A stretch of 64,000 nt of DNA from DAOUKH01 sp965219875 (GCA_965219875.1 CBDCOW010000006.1:124001-188000), one strand, 5' to 3'; shown: positions 7,592 to 18,526, counted from the first letter of the stretch. Made by a program: numbers and translations. The notes: generated by a model from the sequence alone, not told the origin.

Positions 7592-8233
7592 GTACCGTGC
7601 CTCTCCTGTTCGAGAACCGGTGTAGTGGAAATCTTAGCGCTCACCGTAGCACGCCCACGGTTCGGGAGTCAATCAACGCCGGGGCGCGCCCCGCAGCCCT
7701 GCCATCACCCCATTGCCCATCCCCTCCTCCAATCTCTACCATATCCCCATGCGTTCTCAGCCCATTGGCGCCGGCCAATCGCATACCGCGGCTCCTCCAG
7801 AGAGCCGGCAACGGCCGTGGGCGCGCGCTCGGGCCGCTCGACGAGTCAGCGGGACCACCGCTTCCTCCGAGAGTCCTGGCGCGTAGGCGTACCGAGCGCC
7901 CCTTGGCGCTTTCACAAGGCCAACCCCGCTCCTCAGCGGCAGCCTTGAAGAGTTCCTCATGGCCGGTATTCCGGAGACCATCAAGGCCGTGCTGGAGCTG
8001 CAAAGCGGAGTTTTGGGAATAAGCTCGGCGCGGTAACCCCCGCCGAGCCCCGCGCCCGGTCGCCCTCTCCGGCGCGCCGGGCGCTCCCGAACTCCACTTT
8101 TTAAAGGGGTACGCCCTGGTACTCCCATGCCTTCCTCGGACGATTACCCCCGCTCCCTTTCCGGTGAAAGGAGCGCCGGAGTCCGCCCGCGGTGCTATCA
8201 TGAGGCTGGTCCCACGCGGGCCGCGGACACGTT
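7592..8233. other. 642-base stretch without a recognisable gene
   Basis: I see no credible coding gene on either strand. Short GC-rich hairpins are present, for example one with arms GCCCGG and CCGGGC around 8058-8087 followed by CTTTTT, which could terminate plus-strand transcription ahead of trpB. A 25-codon plus-strand frame at 7959-8036 begins MAGIPETIKAVLELQSG and might be the tail of a decayed gene. TATCAT at about 8197 may be the trpB -10 box. Confidence 0.4.
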
Positions 8234-9442
<1,209 letters not shown>

Positions 9443-9477
9443 CCGAGGCGCGCGGAGCCGTTAAGAAGAGAGGACGC

Positions 9478-10236
<759 letters not shown>

Positions 10237-10238
10237 CG

Positions 10239-10988
10239 ATGCTGCTCGAAGGAAAGACCGCCATCATCACCGGCGCCGGCTCCGGCATCGGACGGGCCGC
10301 CGCCCGGCGTTTCGTCCAAGAGGGCGCCAACGTGGCCATCGCGGACATCAACGAGACGACGGGCCGTGAGACGCTGCGGTTCGTCGAGGAGGCCGGCGGC
10401 CGCGCCATCTTCGTCCCAACCGACGTCTCCAAGGCCGCCGACGCCGAGCGCCTCGTCCGCGAGACCACGGCGGCGTTCGGGGCGCTCCACGTCCTGGTCT
10501 CGAACGCGGGTGTCTTCTCCCGCGACGACGGCCCCGTGACGACCATCGACGAGGCGGTCTTCGACCGGGTGCTCGACGTGAACCTGCGCGGTATGTTCCT
10601 GTGCTGCAAGTACGCCTTCCCCGAGATTGTGCGGAGCGGCGGCGGCGCGGCCGTTCTCACCAGCTCCACCGGCGCCACGATCGGTTCGCCCACCACGGCC
10701 TATGGGACCAGCAAGGGCGGGGTGTTGGGGCTGATGCGTTCGCTGGCGATGCAGTACGCCGCCAAGGGTATCCGGGTGAACGCCATCCTCCCCGGCCCCA
10801 TCGACACCCCCTTGATGGAGGCAGCGGTTGCCACGCGCGGCCCCTCCAACACCCGCTCACGCGGTTTGCTCGGCCGGATGGCCGACCCCTCCGAGCCCGC
10901 CGCGCTCATCGCCTTCCTCGCCTCCGATGAGGCCAGCTACATCACGGGCCAAGGCCTCTTCGTCGACGGCGGCCTCGACGCCACCTAA
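10239..10988 (+). CDS. SDR family NAD(P)-dependent oxidoreductase
   Basis: A 249-residue paralog of the preceding gene. It has TGAGSGIG for cofactor binding, SNAG at about 90, YGTSKGG with the catalytic Tyr and Lys, and LPGPIDTP. The start ATG 10239 is coupled to the upstream stop. The first residues MLLEGKTAIITG are nearly the same as MRLEGKVAIVTG in the neighbour, which suggests tandem duplication and divergence. The reaction is alcohol/ketone interconversion of an unknown substrate. Confidence 0.93.
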   Translation: MLLEGKTAIITGAGSGIGRAAARRFVQEGANVAIADINETTGRETLRFVEEAGGRAIFVPTDVSKAADAERLVRETTAAFGALHVLVSNAGVFSRDDGPVTTIDEAVFDRVLDVNLRGMFLCCKYAFPEIVRSGGGAAVLTSSTGATIGSPTTAYGTSKGGVLGLMRSLAMQYAAKGIRVNAILPGPIDTPLMEAAVATRGPSNTRSRGLLGRMADPSEPAALIAFLASDEASYITGQGLFVDGGLDAT

Positions 10989-11072
10989 CAGCCTTCTCAC
11001 CCTCTTTCTGAGGGCTGAGTGAGGGTTCCCCCAGCGGCGCTATACTGGCGCGGCTAATGGAAGGAGCACGCC

Positions 11073-11675
11073 ATGCCCGATATCGACGTCTTCGAGGCGA
11101 TTCGCACGCTGCGCGCCGTCCGGCAGTACCGGACCGATCCCGTACCCGAAGACGCGCTGCGCGCCATCCTCGAGGCCGGCACACGGGGGCCGAGCGCGAT
11201 CAACCGCCAGCCCTGGAAGTTCATCGCGGTGACGGGCGAGGCCGAGCGCAGGATCGTCGCCGAGCACTACTACCGGGCCGGCCAAGAGAACCGCGGCGAC
11301 GCCTCGGCGCGTCGGTACTCGGCCGGCGGAAGCCCGAAGATTCTAGGCGAGGCGTGGGAGTTTGCCACGAAAGGCATACACGACGTCCCCGCCTTTATCG
11401 TCGTCTGCCTCACCGAAAGGAAAGCGCTCGATTCGGTGCTTCAGGGAGTGCAGCTCATGATGCTCACCGCGCGCGTCTTCGGCCTCGGCACGATCTTCAC
11501 CACGCTGCACCGGCGGGTGGAAGAAAGCCTCAAGACCGGCTTGGGCATCCCGGACGACGTCGAGGTCCCGTGCATCATCCCCGTGGGCTACCCCGTCAAG
11601 CCGTTCGGCGAGACTCGCCGCCTCCCCGTCGAGGCGGTGGCCTACCGCGACCGCTGGGAGCGCGCCTACCCCTAG
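11073..11675 (+). CDS. Nitroreductase family protein
   Basis: 200 residues with the nitroreductase pattern: IRTLRAVRQYRTDPVPEDALRAILEAGTRGPSAINRQPWKFIAV is the FMN-binding N-terminus with RxVR and the S-x-x-N-x-Q-P-W motif. Family members use FMN and NAD(P)H to reduce nitro compounds, quinones or enones. GGAAGGAG precedes ATG 11073 and a TATACT box lies at 11041-11046. It stands alone and is convergent with the AAA ATPase gene. Natural substrate unknown. Confidence 0.9.
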   Translation: MPDIDVFEAIRTLRAVRQYRTDPVPEDALRAILEAGTRGPSAINRQPWKFIAVTGEAERRIVAEHYYRAGQENRGDASARRYSAGGSPKILGEAWEFATKGIHDVPAFIVVCLTERKALDSVLQGVQLMMLTARVFGLGTIFTTLHRRVEESLKTGLGIPDDVEVPCIIPVGYPVKPFGETRRLPVEAVAYRDRWERAYP

Positions 11676-11688
11676 GGCCGCCCGCCGG

Positions 11689-13272
11689 CTACAGCAGCGC
11701 CGGTTGTTTGCTCCCACCGGCCGGCCCAGAACGGCGCTTCCCTCCGGCGCCGCCCGTGGCCGGGGCGTTTCCGGCCTCGTGTCGCTTGGTCGCGCTGAAC
11801 ACCTCGTCGAGGTACTCCGACACCTGCGTTGCCAGCGACGATTGGCCCCGCTTCTCCAAGCGGCCCAGCAGATCCCTCTCCCACTCAATGCTCACGACGG
11901 GGGCGGGTCGGCGCGCGGCGACGGTCTGGCGCCCCAAAATGCGTAGGGAGCCCGGCGAGGCGCTGCGAAGCGGCTGGAGCCAGGACAGGACGATGTCGCG
12001 TCCGGTGAGTCCCTCGCGAAAGGCGGCGTCGGCCAAAGCGTGGCGGTCCTGGTCGCTCATCTCCACGAACGCGCTATCGAGGTGATCGGCCAGCATCTTC
12101 TCGATCGCCGGGGCGTTGGGGCGCGGCACGAAGAAGATGTTGCTCCCCGCCCGCGACAGGAACGCCTCGTCCAAACGCAGCGGATCGTTCGTCGTGCCGA
12201 CGATGATGACGGTGCTGGCACCGCCCTCGTCGACGATGCGCTCGCGCAGGTTCAGCATCCTGCCCCGCACCTCCGGCGTCCAACGCGACTCGGGCAGCGA
12301 GATGTCGCCGCCCTGGTCCTTGCTGCCGCACTTTCGCACCAGCGCGGCGATCTCCTGCCGCACTTCCTCGACTTCGGGATCGCTCCAGAGCGCCCGGATG
12401 CGGGACTCGGTGTCCAGCTCCCGCACGCCCTGAATGTCCTGGATCAGCGAGTTGACCACGTCGCGGTACTCTTCGTGCGTGTTGCCGTCGGAGCGGTTCG
12501 AGACCACCGAATCGATCTCGTCGAGCAGCATCATGATGGTGGAGCCGCGGTTGCACTCGTCGCGCGCCCGGTCGAGGAACTCCTGCGCCCGCCGGGCCGA
12601 CATCCCAAGGTATGGGTCCTTGATGTCGGTCGGCCTGATCGCCTTGAACTTGACCGGAAGCGTTTTGCCGTCGGTCTCCGCGTACGCCATACGGCTCGCC
12701 ATGGCCTTGGCCAGCATCGTCTTGCCGCAGCCGTAGGGTCCGAAGAAGAGAAAGACGCGCGGCGGCAGATTCCGGCGGATCAGGAACCATTCGGGATGAG
12801 TCAAATAGAAGAGGGCCTGCTCGATGCGGTCCTTGACGCGGCCGAGGCCGGCGATCCCCTCGAAATCGGCCGGGGAGATCGGGTCCCACTCGAAACCCTC
12901 GGCCTGCTCACCGCCGCCCGCCGCTCGCGCCGGGGCGGCGCCGTCCGAGGAATGCGCTCCCGAAGGGCCTCCCTTCGGCGCCGGCGGGGGGGCGTGGCCG
13001 TTGGAGCGCGCCGTGTCCTGCACCAACGGAGCGGGCTGGACCGTCAAGCGCTCGCCTTCCTTGAGCACCGCGGCGGCCCTGCGGGGCAGCTTGATCTGAT
13101 GTTCGGAGACCGATTCCTTCCCCACCGCCTTCAGCACGAGATACGTCGCGGAGCAGGTAACCAGAATCTGGCCGCCCTCCGGGCTCATCTCCAGCGCCTC
13201 CAACGTCGCGGGGTGAAGCACCGCTTCATCGCCGATGATCTTTTGGGAGAGAAGAAGGTGACGCCTAGCCAT
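11689..13272 (-). CDS. AAA+ ATPase with CDC48-like N-terminal domain
   Basis: A 527-residue protein from ATG 13272 (GAAGGAG just upstream). Residues 1-85 look like a double-psi beta-barrel of CDC48/VAT type, then a Pro/Ala/Gly linker to about 125. One AAA module follows: Walker A GPYGCGKT about 178-185, Walker B MMLLDEID about 247-254, sensor-1 Asn in IIVGTTN about 362 and an arginine in LSRAG about 374. About 60 residues, including a segment with a Cys, are inserted between Walker B and sensor 1. It probably remodels or unfolds a partner. It follows two coiled-coil genes on the same strand. Confidence 0.8.
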   Translation of the reverse strand: MARRHLLLSQKIIGDEAVLHPATLEALEMSPEGGQILVTCSATYLVLKAVGKESVSEHQIKLPRRAAAVLKEGERLTVQPAPLVQDTARSNGHAPPPAPKGGPSGAHSSDGAAPARAAGGGEQAEGFEWDPISPADFEGIAGLGRVKDRIEQALFYLTHPEWFLIRRNLPPRVFLFFGPYGCGKTMLAKAMASRMAYAETDGKTLPVKFKAIRPTDIKDPYLGMSARRAQEFLDRARDECNRGSTIMMLLDEIDSVVSNRSDGNTHEEYRDVVNSLIQDIQGVRELDTESRIRALWSDPEVEEVRQEIAALVRKCGSKDQGGDISLPESRWTPEVRGRMLNLRERIVDEGGASTVIIVGTTNDPLRLDEAFLSRAGSNIFFVPRPNAPAIEKMLADHLDSAFVEMSDQDRHALADAAFREGLTGRDIVLSWLQPLRSASPGSLRILGRQTVAARRPAPVVSIEWERDLLGRLEKRGQSSLATQVSEYLDEVFSATKRHEAGNAPATGGAGGKRRSGPAGGSKQPALL

Positions 13273-13346
13273 CAAGCTCCTTCCGGCTGCGCCGTTCGCT
13301 AGCCGGTCTCACACGGGTCGCGTTCCGATCGCCGAGAGAACGGCTC

Positions 13347-13381
13347 GGCTCCCGCCGGCCCAGTCCGGACCGGCGGGAGCC
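13347..13381 (-). terminator. Strong hairpin between the coiled-coil gene and the AAA gene
   Basis: Perfect 12-bp arms (GGCTCCCGCCGG and CCGGCGGGAGCC) with an 11-base loop lie in the 143-base gap. There is no U-tract, so it may be a partial terminator, a processing site or a protector that sets the level of the AAA message relative to its upstream genes. Confidence 0.55.
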
Positions 13382-13415
13382 ATTCGCCGCCTCACCGAAT
13401 GCGGGGCGATTCGCC

Positions 13416-13916
13416 CTACACTCCGAAGATGGCGTCAAGCCGCTCGTCCTCGATGCCGCCTTGCACCTTTAGGGACGCGGTTTCGTCGTCCTTTTGGCGC
13501 CGCTTCAGCATGTCGATCATGGGATCGGCGGCGGCCTGCTCGTCCAGGTTCAGCACCTGAGTCATCTTGCCAAGCTGCCAGTTCTGACTGCTCAGTTCGA
13601 GCTCGAGGATGTTGAAGTCGATGGTGTCTTTCGCCACCTCGATCTTCGCCAGCTCGCCCTCGACGATCTCCTGCTGCTTCCGCAGCCACTCGGTGCCGAG
13701 ACGCTCGAGCAGCCCCTCCCGCAGGAGGATCTTGCGGCCCCGCACCCGGGCGACGCCCTTCAGATCCTCGCGCAGAGACCGGAGCTGCTTCGAGTCCAGC
13801 TTCTCCAGGTAGCCCTTAAACTGGACCAGCTCTTCGTTGTGCCGGTCGTACGGCGCCACTTCTTGCAGCGCCTCGTCGATAGCCTGTGGCGGCAGGGATT
13901 GCGCTACGGTCGCCAT
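13416..13916 (-). CDS. Helical coiled-coil protein of unknown family, next to the AAA ATPase
   Basis: I do not recognise the family. The 166-residue protein is rich in Lys, Glu, Leu and Gln and looks almost fully helical, with heptad-like spacing from about 25 to 125 and no Cys, signal peptide or membrane segment. After a flexible acidic part the C-terminus ends GGIEDERLDAIFGV, a short amphipathic piece that could dock on a partner. ATG 13916 overlaps the upstream stop (TAATG), so it is translationally coupled to the 332-residue protein. With the AAA protein this suggests an ATPase with a filament or adaptor substrate. Confidence 0.65.
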   Translation of the reverse strand: MATVAQSLPPQAIDEALQEVAPYDRHNEELVQFKGYLEKLDSKQLRSLREDLKGVARVRGRKILLREGLLERLGTEWLRKQQEIVEGELAKIEVAKDTIDFNILELELSSQNWQLGKMTQVLNLDEQAAADPMIDMLKRRQKDDETASLKVQGGIEDERLDAIFGV

Positions 13917-14914
13917 TAGCTCACCTTCCTCTCGCCCTCGATGTGACCTAGGGCCGCATCGACGACTTTCGCCTTGATCCAGACCACCCGGCCTTCCTCG
14001 CGGTTCTGCTCGACCTCGTTGAGGATCTTCGCTTCGCGCGCGTTGTAGCGGTCGAGAAGGTCCTTGACCGTCTTCAGCCGCTCCTTGAGCTGGTCCTCGG
14101 ACTGGTCAAGCCGCTGCCGGTTGTTTCGCTCACGCTGGATCAGGCCCTCGATCGACTTCTGACTCGGCGCGCCGAACATCACGTGGCTGTCCGTCACTTC
14201 GATGTTGACGTCGAACCGGCTCTTCGCCTCGCGAAGGATCGCCTGCAGGTCGTCGAGGTCGTCGACCCCCATCTGCTGCCCTAGCTGGTCCAGGCTGATG
14301 GGGTGGCCGGCGGCGTGAAGCAGGAACTCGGCTTCGAAGAACCGCTCCTTCAGGATGTCGAAGTTCACGAAGTAGTGCCCGAACTCGCTGCCGAACACCG
14401 GGTCGAGCAGGGCTTGGCCGTTGATCACGTCGCTCAGGTACTCGCGCTTGACGACGCCGTCGAGCGCATTGACCAGTTCGAGGTAACTGAAGCCCATCAG
14501 ACGCAGCAGCTCCCGGTCCGCCGAGATGCGGCCGCCGACGTCATGGATGACGCCTTCGCGCAGCCAGTAGCCCTTGATCGCGTCCAGTACGTACATCGAG
14601 CGGATGTTGAGGTGCTCTTCGACATCCCGCTTGAACGCGGAAAACTCCCGCGGGCGGATATATCGAAGTAGGAATCCGAAGCGGCCGCGGTCGAGCGAAT
14701 CCTTGGGGTTGTAGGTCTTCGGATCGAAGGCCACCATGTTTTCGCCTTCCACGAAGGCCAGCCGCTTCTTATAGGCCCAATCGCGGAACGTTTTTTCGGT
14801 CTGCTCCGGGCGGCTACGGTCGGGCAGCACCTCACACAGTCCGTAGTACTGGACCATGCGATCCCAATCGCCCTTCCGCTCACCGTTCACAGGCCATGCC
14901 GTAATGAACGCCAT
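13916..14914 (-). CDS. Uncharacterised protein with C-terminal coiled coil, first gene of the AAA operon
   Basis: No known family is recognised. ATG 14914 is chosen over an upstream TTG because AAGGAGG lies 5-8 bases before it, giving 332 residues. The N-terminal two thirds is mixed alpha/beta; residues about 215-255 (SLDQLGQQMGVDDLDDLQAIL...VTDSHVMFG) resemble a winged-helix unit, and about 255-320 is a long Lys/Glu/Gln coiled coil. It is soluble and cytoplasmic by appearance. Its promoter lies between two copies of a palindromic operator, and the HEAT-repeat gene is divergent. Confidence 0.65.
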   Translation of the reverse strand: MAFITAWPVNGERKGDWDRMVQYYGLCEVLPDRSRPEQTEKTFRDWAYKKRLAFVEGENMVAFDPKTYNPKDSLDRGRFGFLLRYIRPREFSAFKRDVEEHLNIRSMYVLDAIKGYWLREGVIHDVGGRISADRELLRLMGFSYLELVNALDGVVKREYLSDVINGQALLDPVFGSEFGHYFVNFDILKERFFEAEFLLHAAGHPISLDQLGQQMGVDDLDDLQAILREAKSRFDVNIEVTDSHVMFGAPSQKSIEGLIQRERNNRQRLDQSEDQLKERLKTVKDLLDRYNAREAKILNEVEQNREEGRVVWIKAKVVDAALGHIEGERKVS

Positions 14915-14978
14915 CCATGCCTCCTTACTGGGTCGTCCTTTGCGCGGCACCGGAGGTTGCCAAGAAATCGAAAACAAT

Positions 14979-15059
14979 CTAAACTCCGTTCAATACCGCA
15001 CTCAAACACCGTAGCGAAGGTAACCCTAGTTTGTCAAGAAGTTTTGAACCTAGTTCAAA
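14979..15059 (-). promoter_or_regulatory. Promoter of the AAA operon flanked by two TTGAAC-N3-GTTCAA operators
   Basis: Minus-strand -35 TTGACA (15032-15037), 18-base spacer and -10 TACGGT (15008-15013) place the start near 15001. A perfect palindrome TTTGAAC-CTA-GTTCAAA covers 15043-15059, just upstream of the -35 box. A second, weaker copy CTAAAC-TCC-GTTCAA covers 14979-14993, just downstream of the transcription start. Their centres are 65 bp apart, so a looping or double-block mode is possible. The divergent HEAT gene could share the control. Confidence 0.65.
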
Positions 15060-15178
15060 GAATTGACCCCTCGCTCTAGAAGTGAACGAGGCGCAACCGC
15101 ACGGAGCAGAGAAGAGGACACGACTCTCATCGCAGAACCAAAGCGAAGCGCGAAACCTGCGCGGTAGGCCACGCATCT

Positions 15179-16723
15179 ATGCGACCACAACCCAAAAGAC
15201 GCCAGAGAGAGATCAGCGAGATCGAGCTCGCCCGCGGCCTCGCCAAGATCGCCGCCGGCGAATGGCGCTACGCCGAGGCGAAGCCCTTCGCGCGGCGCGT
15301 GCGCGCCTCCGCGGGCGTGGCCGCGCCCTACTTGACCGAGCGGATCAAGACCGGCGGCGAGCGCGAGCGCGAGCGGGCGGCGGAGCTCCTTGCGCAGATC
15401 GAAGGCCCTCGCGCCACCGCCCCGCTCTGGGACATCCTCCGCGACGATTCGCTCAGCGCCCCGGTGCGGGCTGCCGCCGGTGCAGTCCTCGACACGATGG
15501 GCGAGACCTCGTCCCTTCACGCCGCCGCCGGGCTCGACTACGAGTCCATCGTCCCCGACGCCCGCGAGGCAATCTTCGTCCGCGCCGCCGGCGACGAGGG
15601 CTTCCGCGAGCGCTTCCTCTACGACCTAGAAAGCGACGACGCGGCGGGCCGCCGCCTCGTCCTGCTTTCCCTGGCCGAACCCCAGGACGAGCGGGCGCTT
15701 CCTCTCATCCTTCCCTTGCTTTCGAGCCCGCGCGTGAGCGCGATTCTGTCCGCGATCGAGGCCCTCGAGTCCTTGGCCAGCCCCGCGGCCGTAGGCCGGC
15801 TGCAAGAAAGCGCCGACGGCGACCCCAACGTGAAGGTCCGGCGCCGCGCCCGCGCCGCCTACGGCCGGATCATCATGCAGTCACCTACGTTCCGCCCCAA
15901 GCGCTCCGCCCTCCACGCTGCGGCGAACAGCAGCAGACTTCCGTGGGAGCACGTCAGCGTTTCCCTCCTCGACCGCTACGGCGACCAGGCGGTCACCATC
16001 GCCCGCCGCCGCGGTGACGACTACCTGAAAGTCGTGACCGTGCTCACCAATCAAGAGACCGGCGTCAAGAGCTGCACCGGCGTCGACATGATGACCCGCG
16101 AAGAACTCGACGAGATACTCGCGGCGCTGGAGACGCAAGGCCTCGCCTCCGTCGAGGTCGAGCCCGCCTTCGCGGGCGCCCTCATCGCTCAAGCCCGGCG
16201 GCGTTCCGTCGCCAAGCGCCGCCGGCTTCCCGTAGGCCTCGAAATCTGGCGCGAGGTGATCGCGGCACCCACCCAGCCCGAGCAGCCTCGAATCCAAGGC
16301 GCAGTGGAGGAGCACGGCGAACGTTTGGCCGAGACCGGCGCGCTCCTCGCCACACCGGAGTTCCGGCAATGGTTCTTCGAACCTGAGTCCGTCTGGGCCT
16401 ACGTCGACGAATGGCAGTCGGGCACGATGCCCCAGCGTTCCGGCTCCGACGGCGGGCGGACGCTCGACGCGCTCATCTCCCTCGCGGCGAGCGACATCGT
16501 CGACGGTGACTTCGCCGCCATGCTGGAGCGGCGTCTGCAACGCCAGAGCGACATCCTCCACCGAGCAGGCAAGCAAGACCTCGCGCGGCTCGCCCGCGCC
16601 GCCGCCGACGGCCTCGACCCCGACCGCGGCCTCTCCCCCGACGAGCACCCCTTCATCCGCGCCATGGTCCTCAGCAGCTTCTTCAACGCCGGGCTCCGCC
16701 TCCCCGGCGCTCCCCGCGCCTAG
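15179..16723 (+). CDS. HEAT-repeat protein of unknown function, divergent from the AAA operon
   Basis: A 514-residue soluble protein. Residues about 45-235 contain four or five HEAT-like helical pairs (for example GPRATAPLWDILRDDSLSAPVRAAAGAVLDTM and DERALPLILPLLSSPRVSAILSAIEAL). The rest (about 255-514) is a separate region with DRYGDQAVTIARRRGDDYLKVVTVLTNQETGVKSCTG and then helices; I do not recognise it. HEAT arrays bind proteins or nucleic acid. No good Shine-Dalgarno site precedes ATG 15179, so the true start may be later or the mRNA short-leadered. It shares its upstream region with the AAA operon. Confidence 0.75.
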   Translation: MRPQPKRRQREISEIELARGLAKIAAGEWRYAEAKPFARRVRASAGVAAPYLTERIKTGGERERERAAELLAQIEGPRATAPLWDILRDDSLSAPVRAAAGAVLDTMGETSSLHAAAGLDYESIVPDAREAIFVRAAGDEGFRERFLYDLESDDAAGRRLVLLSLAEPQDERALPLILPLLSSPRVSAILSAIEALESLASPAAVGRLQESADGDPNVKVRRRARAAYGRIIMQSPTFRPKRSALHAAANSSRLPWEHVSVSLLDRYGDQAVTIARRRGDDYLKVVTVLTNQETGVKSCTGVDMMTREELDEILAALETQGLASVEVEPAFAGALIAQARRRSVAKRRRLPVGLEIWREVIAAPTQPEQPRIQGAVEEHGERLAETGALLATPEFRQWFFEPESVWAYVDEWQSGTMPQRSGSDGGRTLDALISLAASDIVDGDFAAMLERRLQRQSDILHRAGKQDLARLARAAADGLDPDRGLSPDEHPFIRAMVLSSFFNAGLRLPGAPRA

Positions 16724-16781
16724 CCGCCTTTCTCTTCCCTTTCAGGAGGCTCCTCAATAGAGGTTCGGCGTTGGCCCGCGC

Positions 16782-16811
16782 TTGCGGCCAAAAGTGGCGC
16801 TCTGGTAGCAT
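16782..16811 (+). promoter_or_regulatory. Promoter of the carboxyltransferase gene cluster
   Basis: TTGCGG (16782-16787), 18-base spacer, then TAGCAT (16806-16811) with an upstream TGG extension. It lies 62 bases before the ATG of the 12S-type subunit. Confidence 0.6.
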
Positions 16812-16873
16812 ACCCAAGCCCTCCGTCCGCTCCGAGGCGGACGCCGAGACCCCGCAGCCGGGACACCAGACCT

Positions 16874-18427
16874 ATGACCACGACCTCTGACCGCCTCGCC
16901 GACCTTGAGCGCCGCCGCGCCGCGTCCCGGTTGGGAGGAGGCGAGCGGCGGATTGAGCAGCAGCACAAACGCGGCAAGCTCACCGCCCACGAGCGCGTCG
17001 ACTTGCTCGTGGACGAAGGCTCTTTCGAGGAGATCGACCCCTTCGTCACCCACCGCGCCACCGACTTCGGGCTCGCGGGCACCGAGATCCCCGGCGACGC
17101 CGTGGTCACCGGCCACGGCCTCATCGACGGGCGCGTCGTCTTCGTCTTTGCCCAAGACTTCACCGTCTTCGGCGGATCGCTGTCGGAAGTCGTGGGCGAA
17201 AAGATCGTGAAACTGCTCGACATGGCGATGCGCGTCGGCGCACCCATCATCGGCCTCAACGACTCCGGTGGAGCGCGCATCCAGGAAGGCGTCGTCAGCC
17301 TGCGCGGCTACGGCGAGATATTCCTGCGCAACACCCTAGCCTCCGGCGTCGTCCCCCAGATATCAGTCATCCTCGGCCCCTGCGCCGGCGGCGCGGTCTA
17401 CTCGCCCGCGATCACCGACTACGTCTTCATGGCCAAGGGCATCGGGCAGATGTACATCACCGGCCCCGACGTAATCAAAGCAGTGACCGGCGAGGAGGTC
17501 ACCCACGAGGACTTGGGCGGCGCGATGAGCCACGCCACCAAAAGCGGCGTCGCCCACTTCGCCTTGGAGAGCGAGGAGGAGTGCTTCGAGCAGGTGCGGC
17601 GGCTCATCAGCTTCCTCCCCTCGAACAACATGGAGGACCCGCCCCAGCACCCGCCCACCGACGATCCCGCCCGCGTCTCCGACTCACTCGTCGACGCCGT
17701 CCCCGACGACCCCACCAAGCCCTACGACATGAAAGAGATCATCCAGGCGGTGGTCGACGACGGCGACTTCATGGAGGTCCACGAGAACTACGCGCCCAAC
17801 ATCATCGTCGGCCACGCCCGCCTCGATGGGAAATCCGTCGGCATCGTGGCCCAGCAGCCCGCCTATCTCGCCGGCGTCCTCGACATCGACGCCTCGCGCA
17901 AGGCCGCCCGGTTCGTCCGGTTCTGCGATTGCTTCAATATCCCGTTGATCACCTTCGCCGACGTACCGGGCTACCTGCCGGGAGCCAGCCAGGAGCACGG
18001 CGGCATCATCACCCACGGCGCCAAGCTCCTCTTCGCCTACTCCGAGGCCACCGTTCCCAAACTCGCCGTGATCACCCGCAAGGCCTACGGCGGCGCCTAC
18101 ATTGTCATGAGCAGCAAGCACCTCCGGGGCGACGTGAACTTCAGTTGGCCCAACGCCGAGATCGCCGTCATGGGCGCCGAAGGCGCGGTCAACATCGTCA
18201 GCCGCGAGGAGATCGCCAAGGCCGAAGACCCCGAGGCGGAGCGCGCCCGGCTCATCGAAGAGTACAAGGGCAAGTTCGCCAACCCCTACATCGCCGCCGC
18301 CCGCGGCTTCGTCGACGACGTCATCGACCCCCGCGAGACCCGCCCCCGCCTCATCAAAGCCCTGCGCATGCTCCACACCAAGCGCGACACGCTTCCCCCC
18401 AAGAAGCACGGCAACATTCCCCTCTAG
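16874..18427 (+). CDS. Acyl-CoA carboxyltransferase subunit (propionyl-CoA carboxylase beta / transcarboxylase 12S type)
   Basis: 517 residues, full length for PccB, MmdA and transcarboxylase 12S. Two crotonase-like halves carry the acyl-CoA oxyanion sites: GLNDSGGARIQEGV with GPCAGGAVYSPA in the N half, and FADVPGYLPGASQEHGGIITHGAKLL with KAYGGAYIVM in the C half. It transfers carboxyl between biotin and propionyl-CoA/methylmalonyl-CoA or a similar acyl-CoA. No biotin carboxylase gene is nearby; a 5S+1.3S fusion lies downstream. That arrangement fits a transcarboxylase or decarboxylase better than a classical carboxylase, but homology alone cannot separate them. Confidence 0.92.
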   Translation: MTTTSDRLADLERRRAASRLGGGERRIEQQHKRGKLTAHERVDLLVDEGSFEEIDPFVTHRATDFGLAGTEIPGDAVVTGHGLIDGRVVFVFAQDFTVFGGSLSEVVGEKIVKLLDMAMRVGAPIIGLNDSGGARIQEGVVSLRGYGEIFLRNTLASGVVPQISVILGPCAGGAVYSPAITDYVFMAKGIGQMYITGPDVIKAVTGEEVTHEDLGGAMSHATKSGVAHFALESEEECFEQVRRLISFLPSNNMEDPPQHPPTDDPARVSDSLVDAVPDDPTKPYDMKEIIQAVVDDGDFMEVHENYAPNIIVGHARLDGKSVGIVAQQPAYLAGVLDIDASRKAARFVRFCDCFNIPLITFADVPGYLPGASQEHGGIITHGAKLLFAYSEATVPKLAVITRKAYGGAYIVMSSKHLRGDVNFSWPNAEIAVMGAEGAVNIVSREEIAKAEDPEAERARLIEEYKGKFANPYIAAARGFVDDVIDPRETRPRLIKALRMLHTKRDTLPPKKHGNIPL

Positions 18428-18511
18428 CCGGGAACACCGCCACCGCCCTGCGCCCGTGCGCGGCATCGCCCATTGCCGTCGGCGCGGGAGACCCTCGTAG
18501 CCGTTTCCGCG

Positions 18512-18517
18512 TATAAT
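18512..18517 (+). promoter_or_regulatory. Consensus -10 box directly before the 52-residue gene
   Basis: A perfect TATAAT ends 10 bases before ATG 18527. Transcription should start within a few bases of the start codon, so the message would be nearly leaderless. Confidence 0.55.
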
Positions 18518-18526
18518 TTCTTCCTG

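Noticed and set aside
7830..7860. T-box-like string on the minus strand (GGTGGTCCCGC, one change from the consensus)
   Set aside because: No stem I specifier loop was seen, and the downstream gene is an IscA carrier, not an amino-acid gene.
7959..8036. A 25-codon plus-strand frame MAGIPETIKAVLELQSG...
   Set aside because: No ribosome site, no homolog recalled and no conserved context. It may be a remnant; not listed as a gene.
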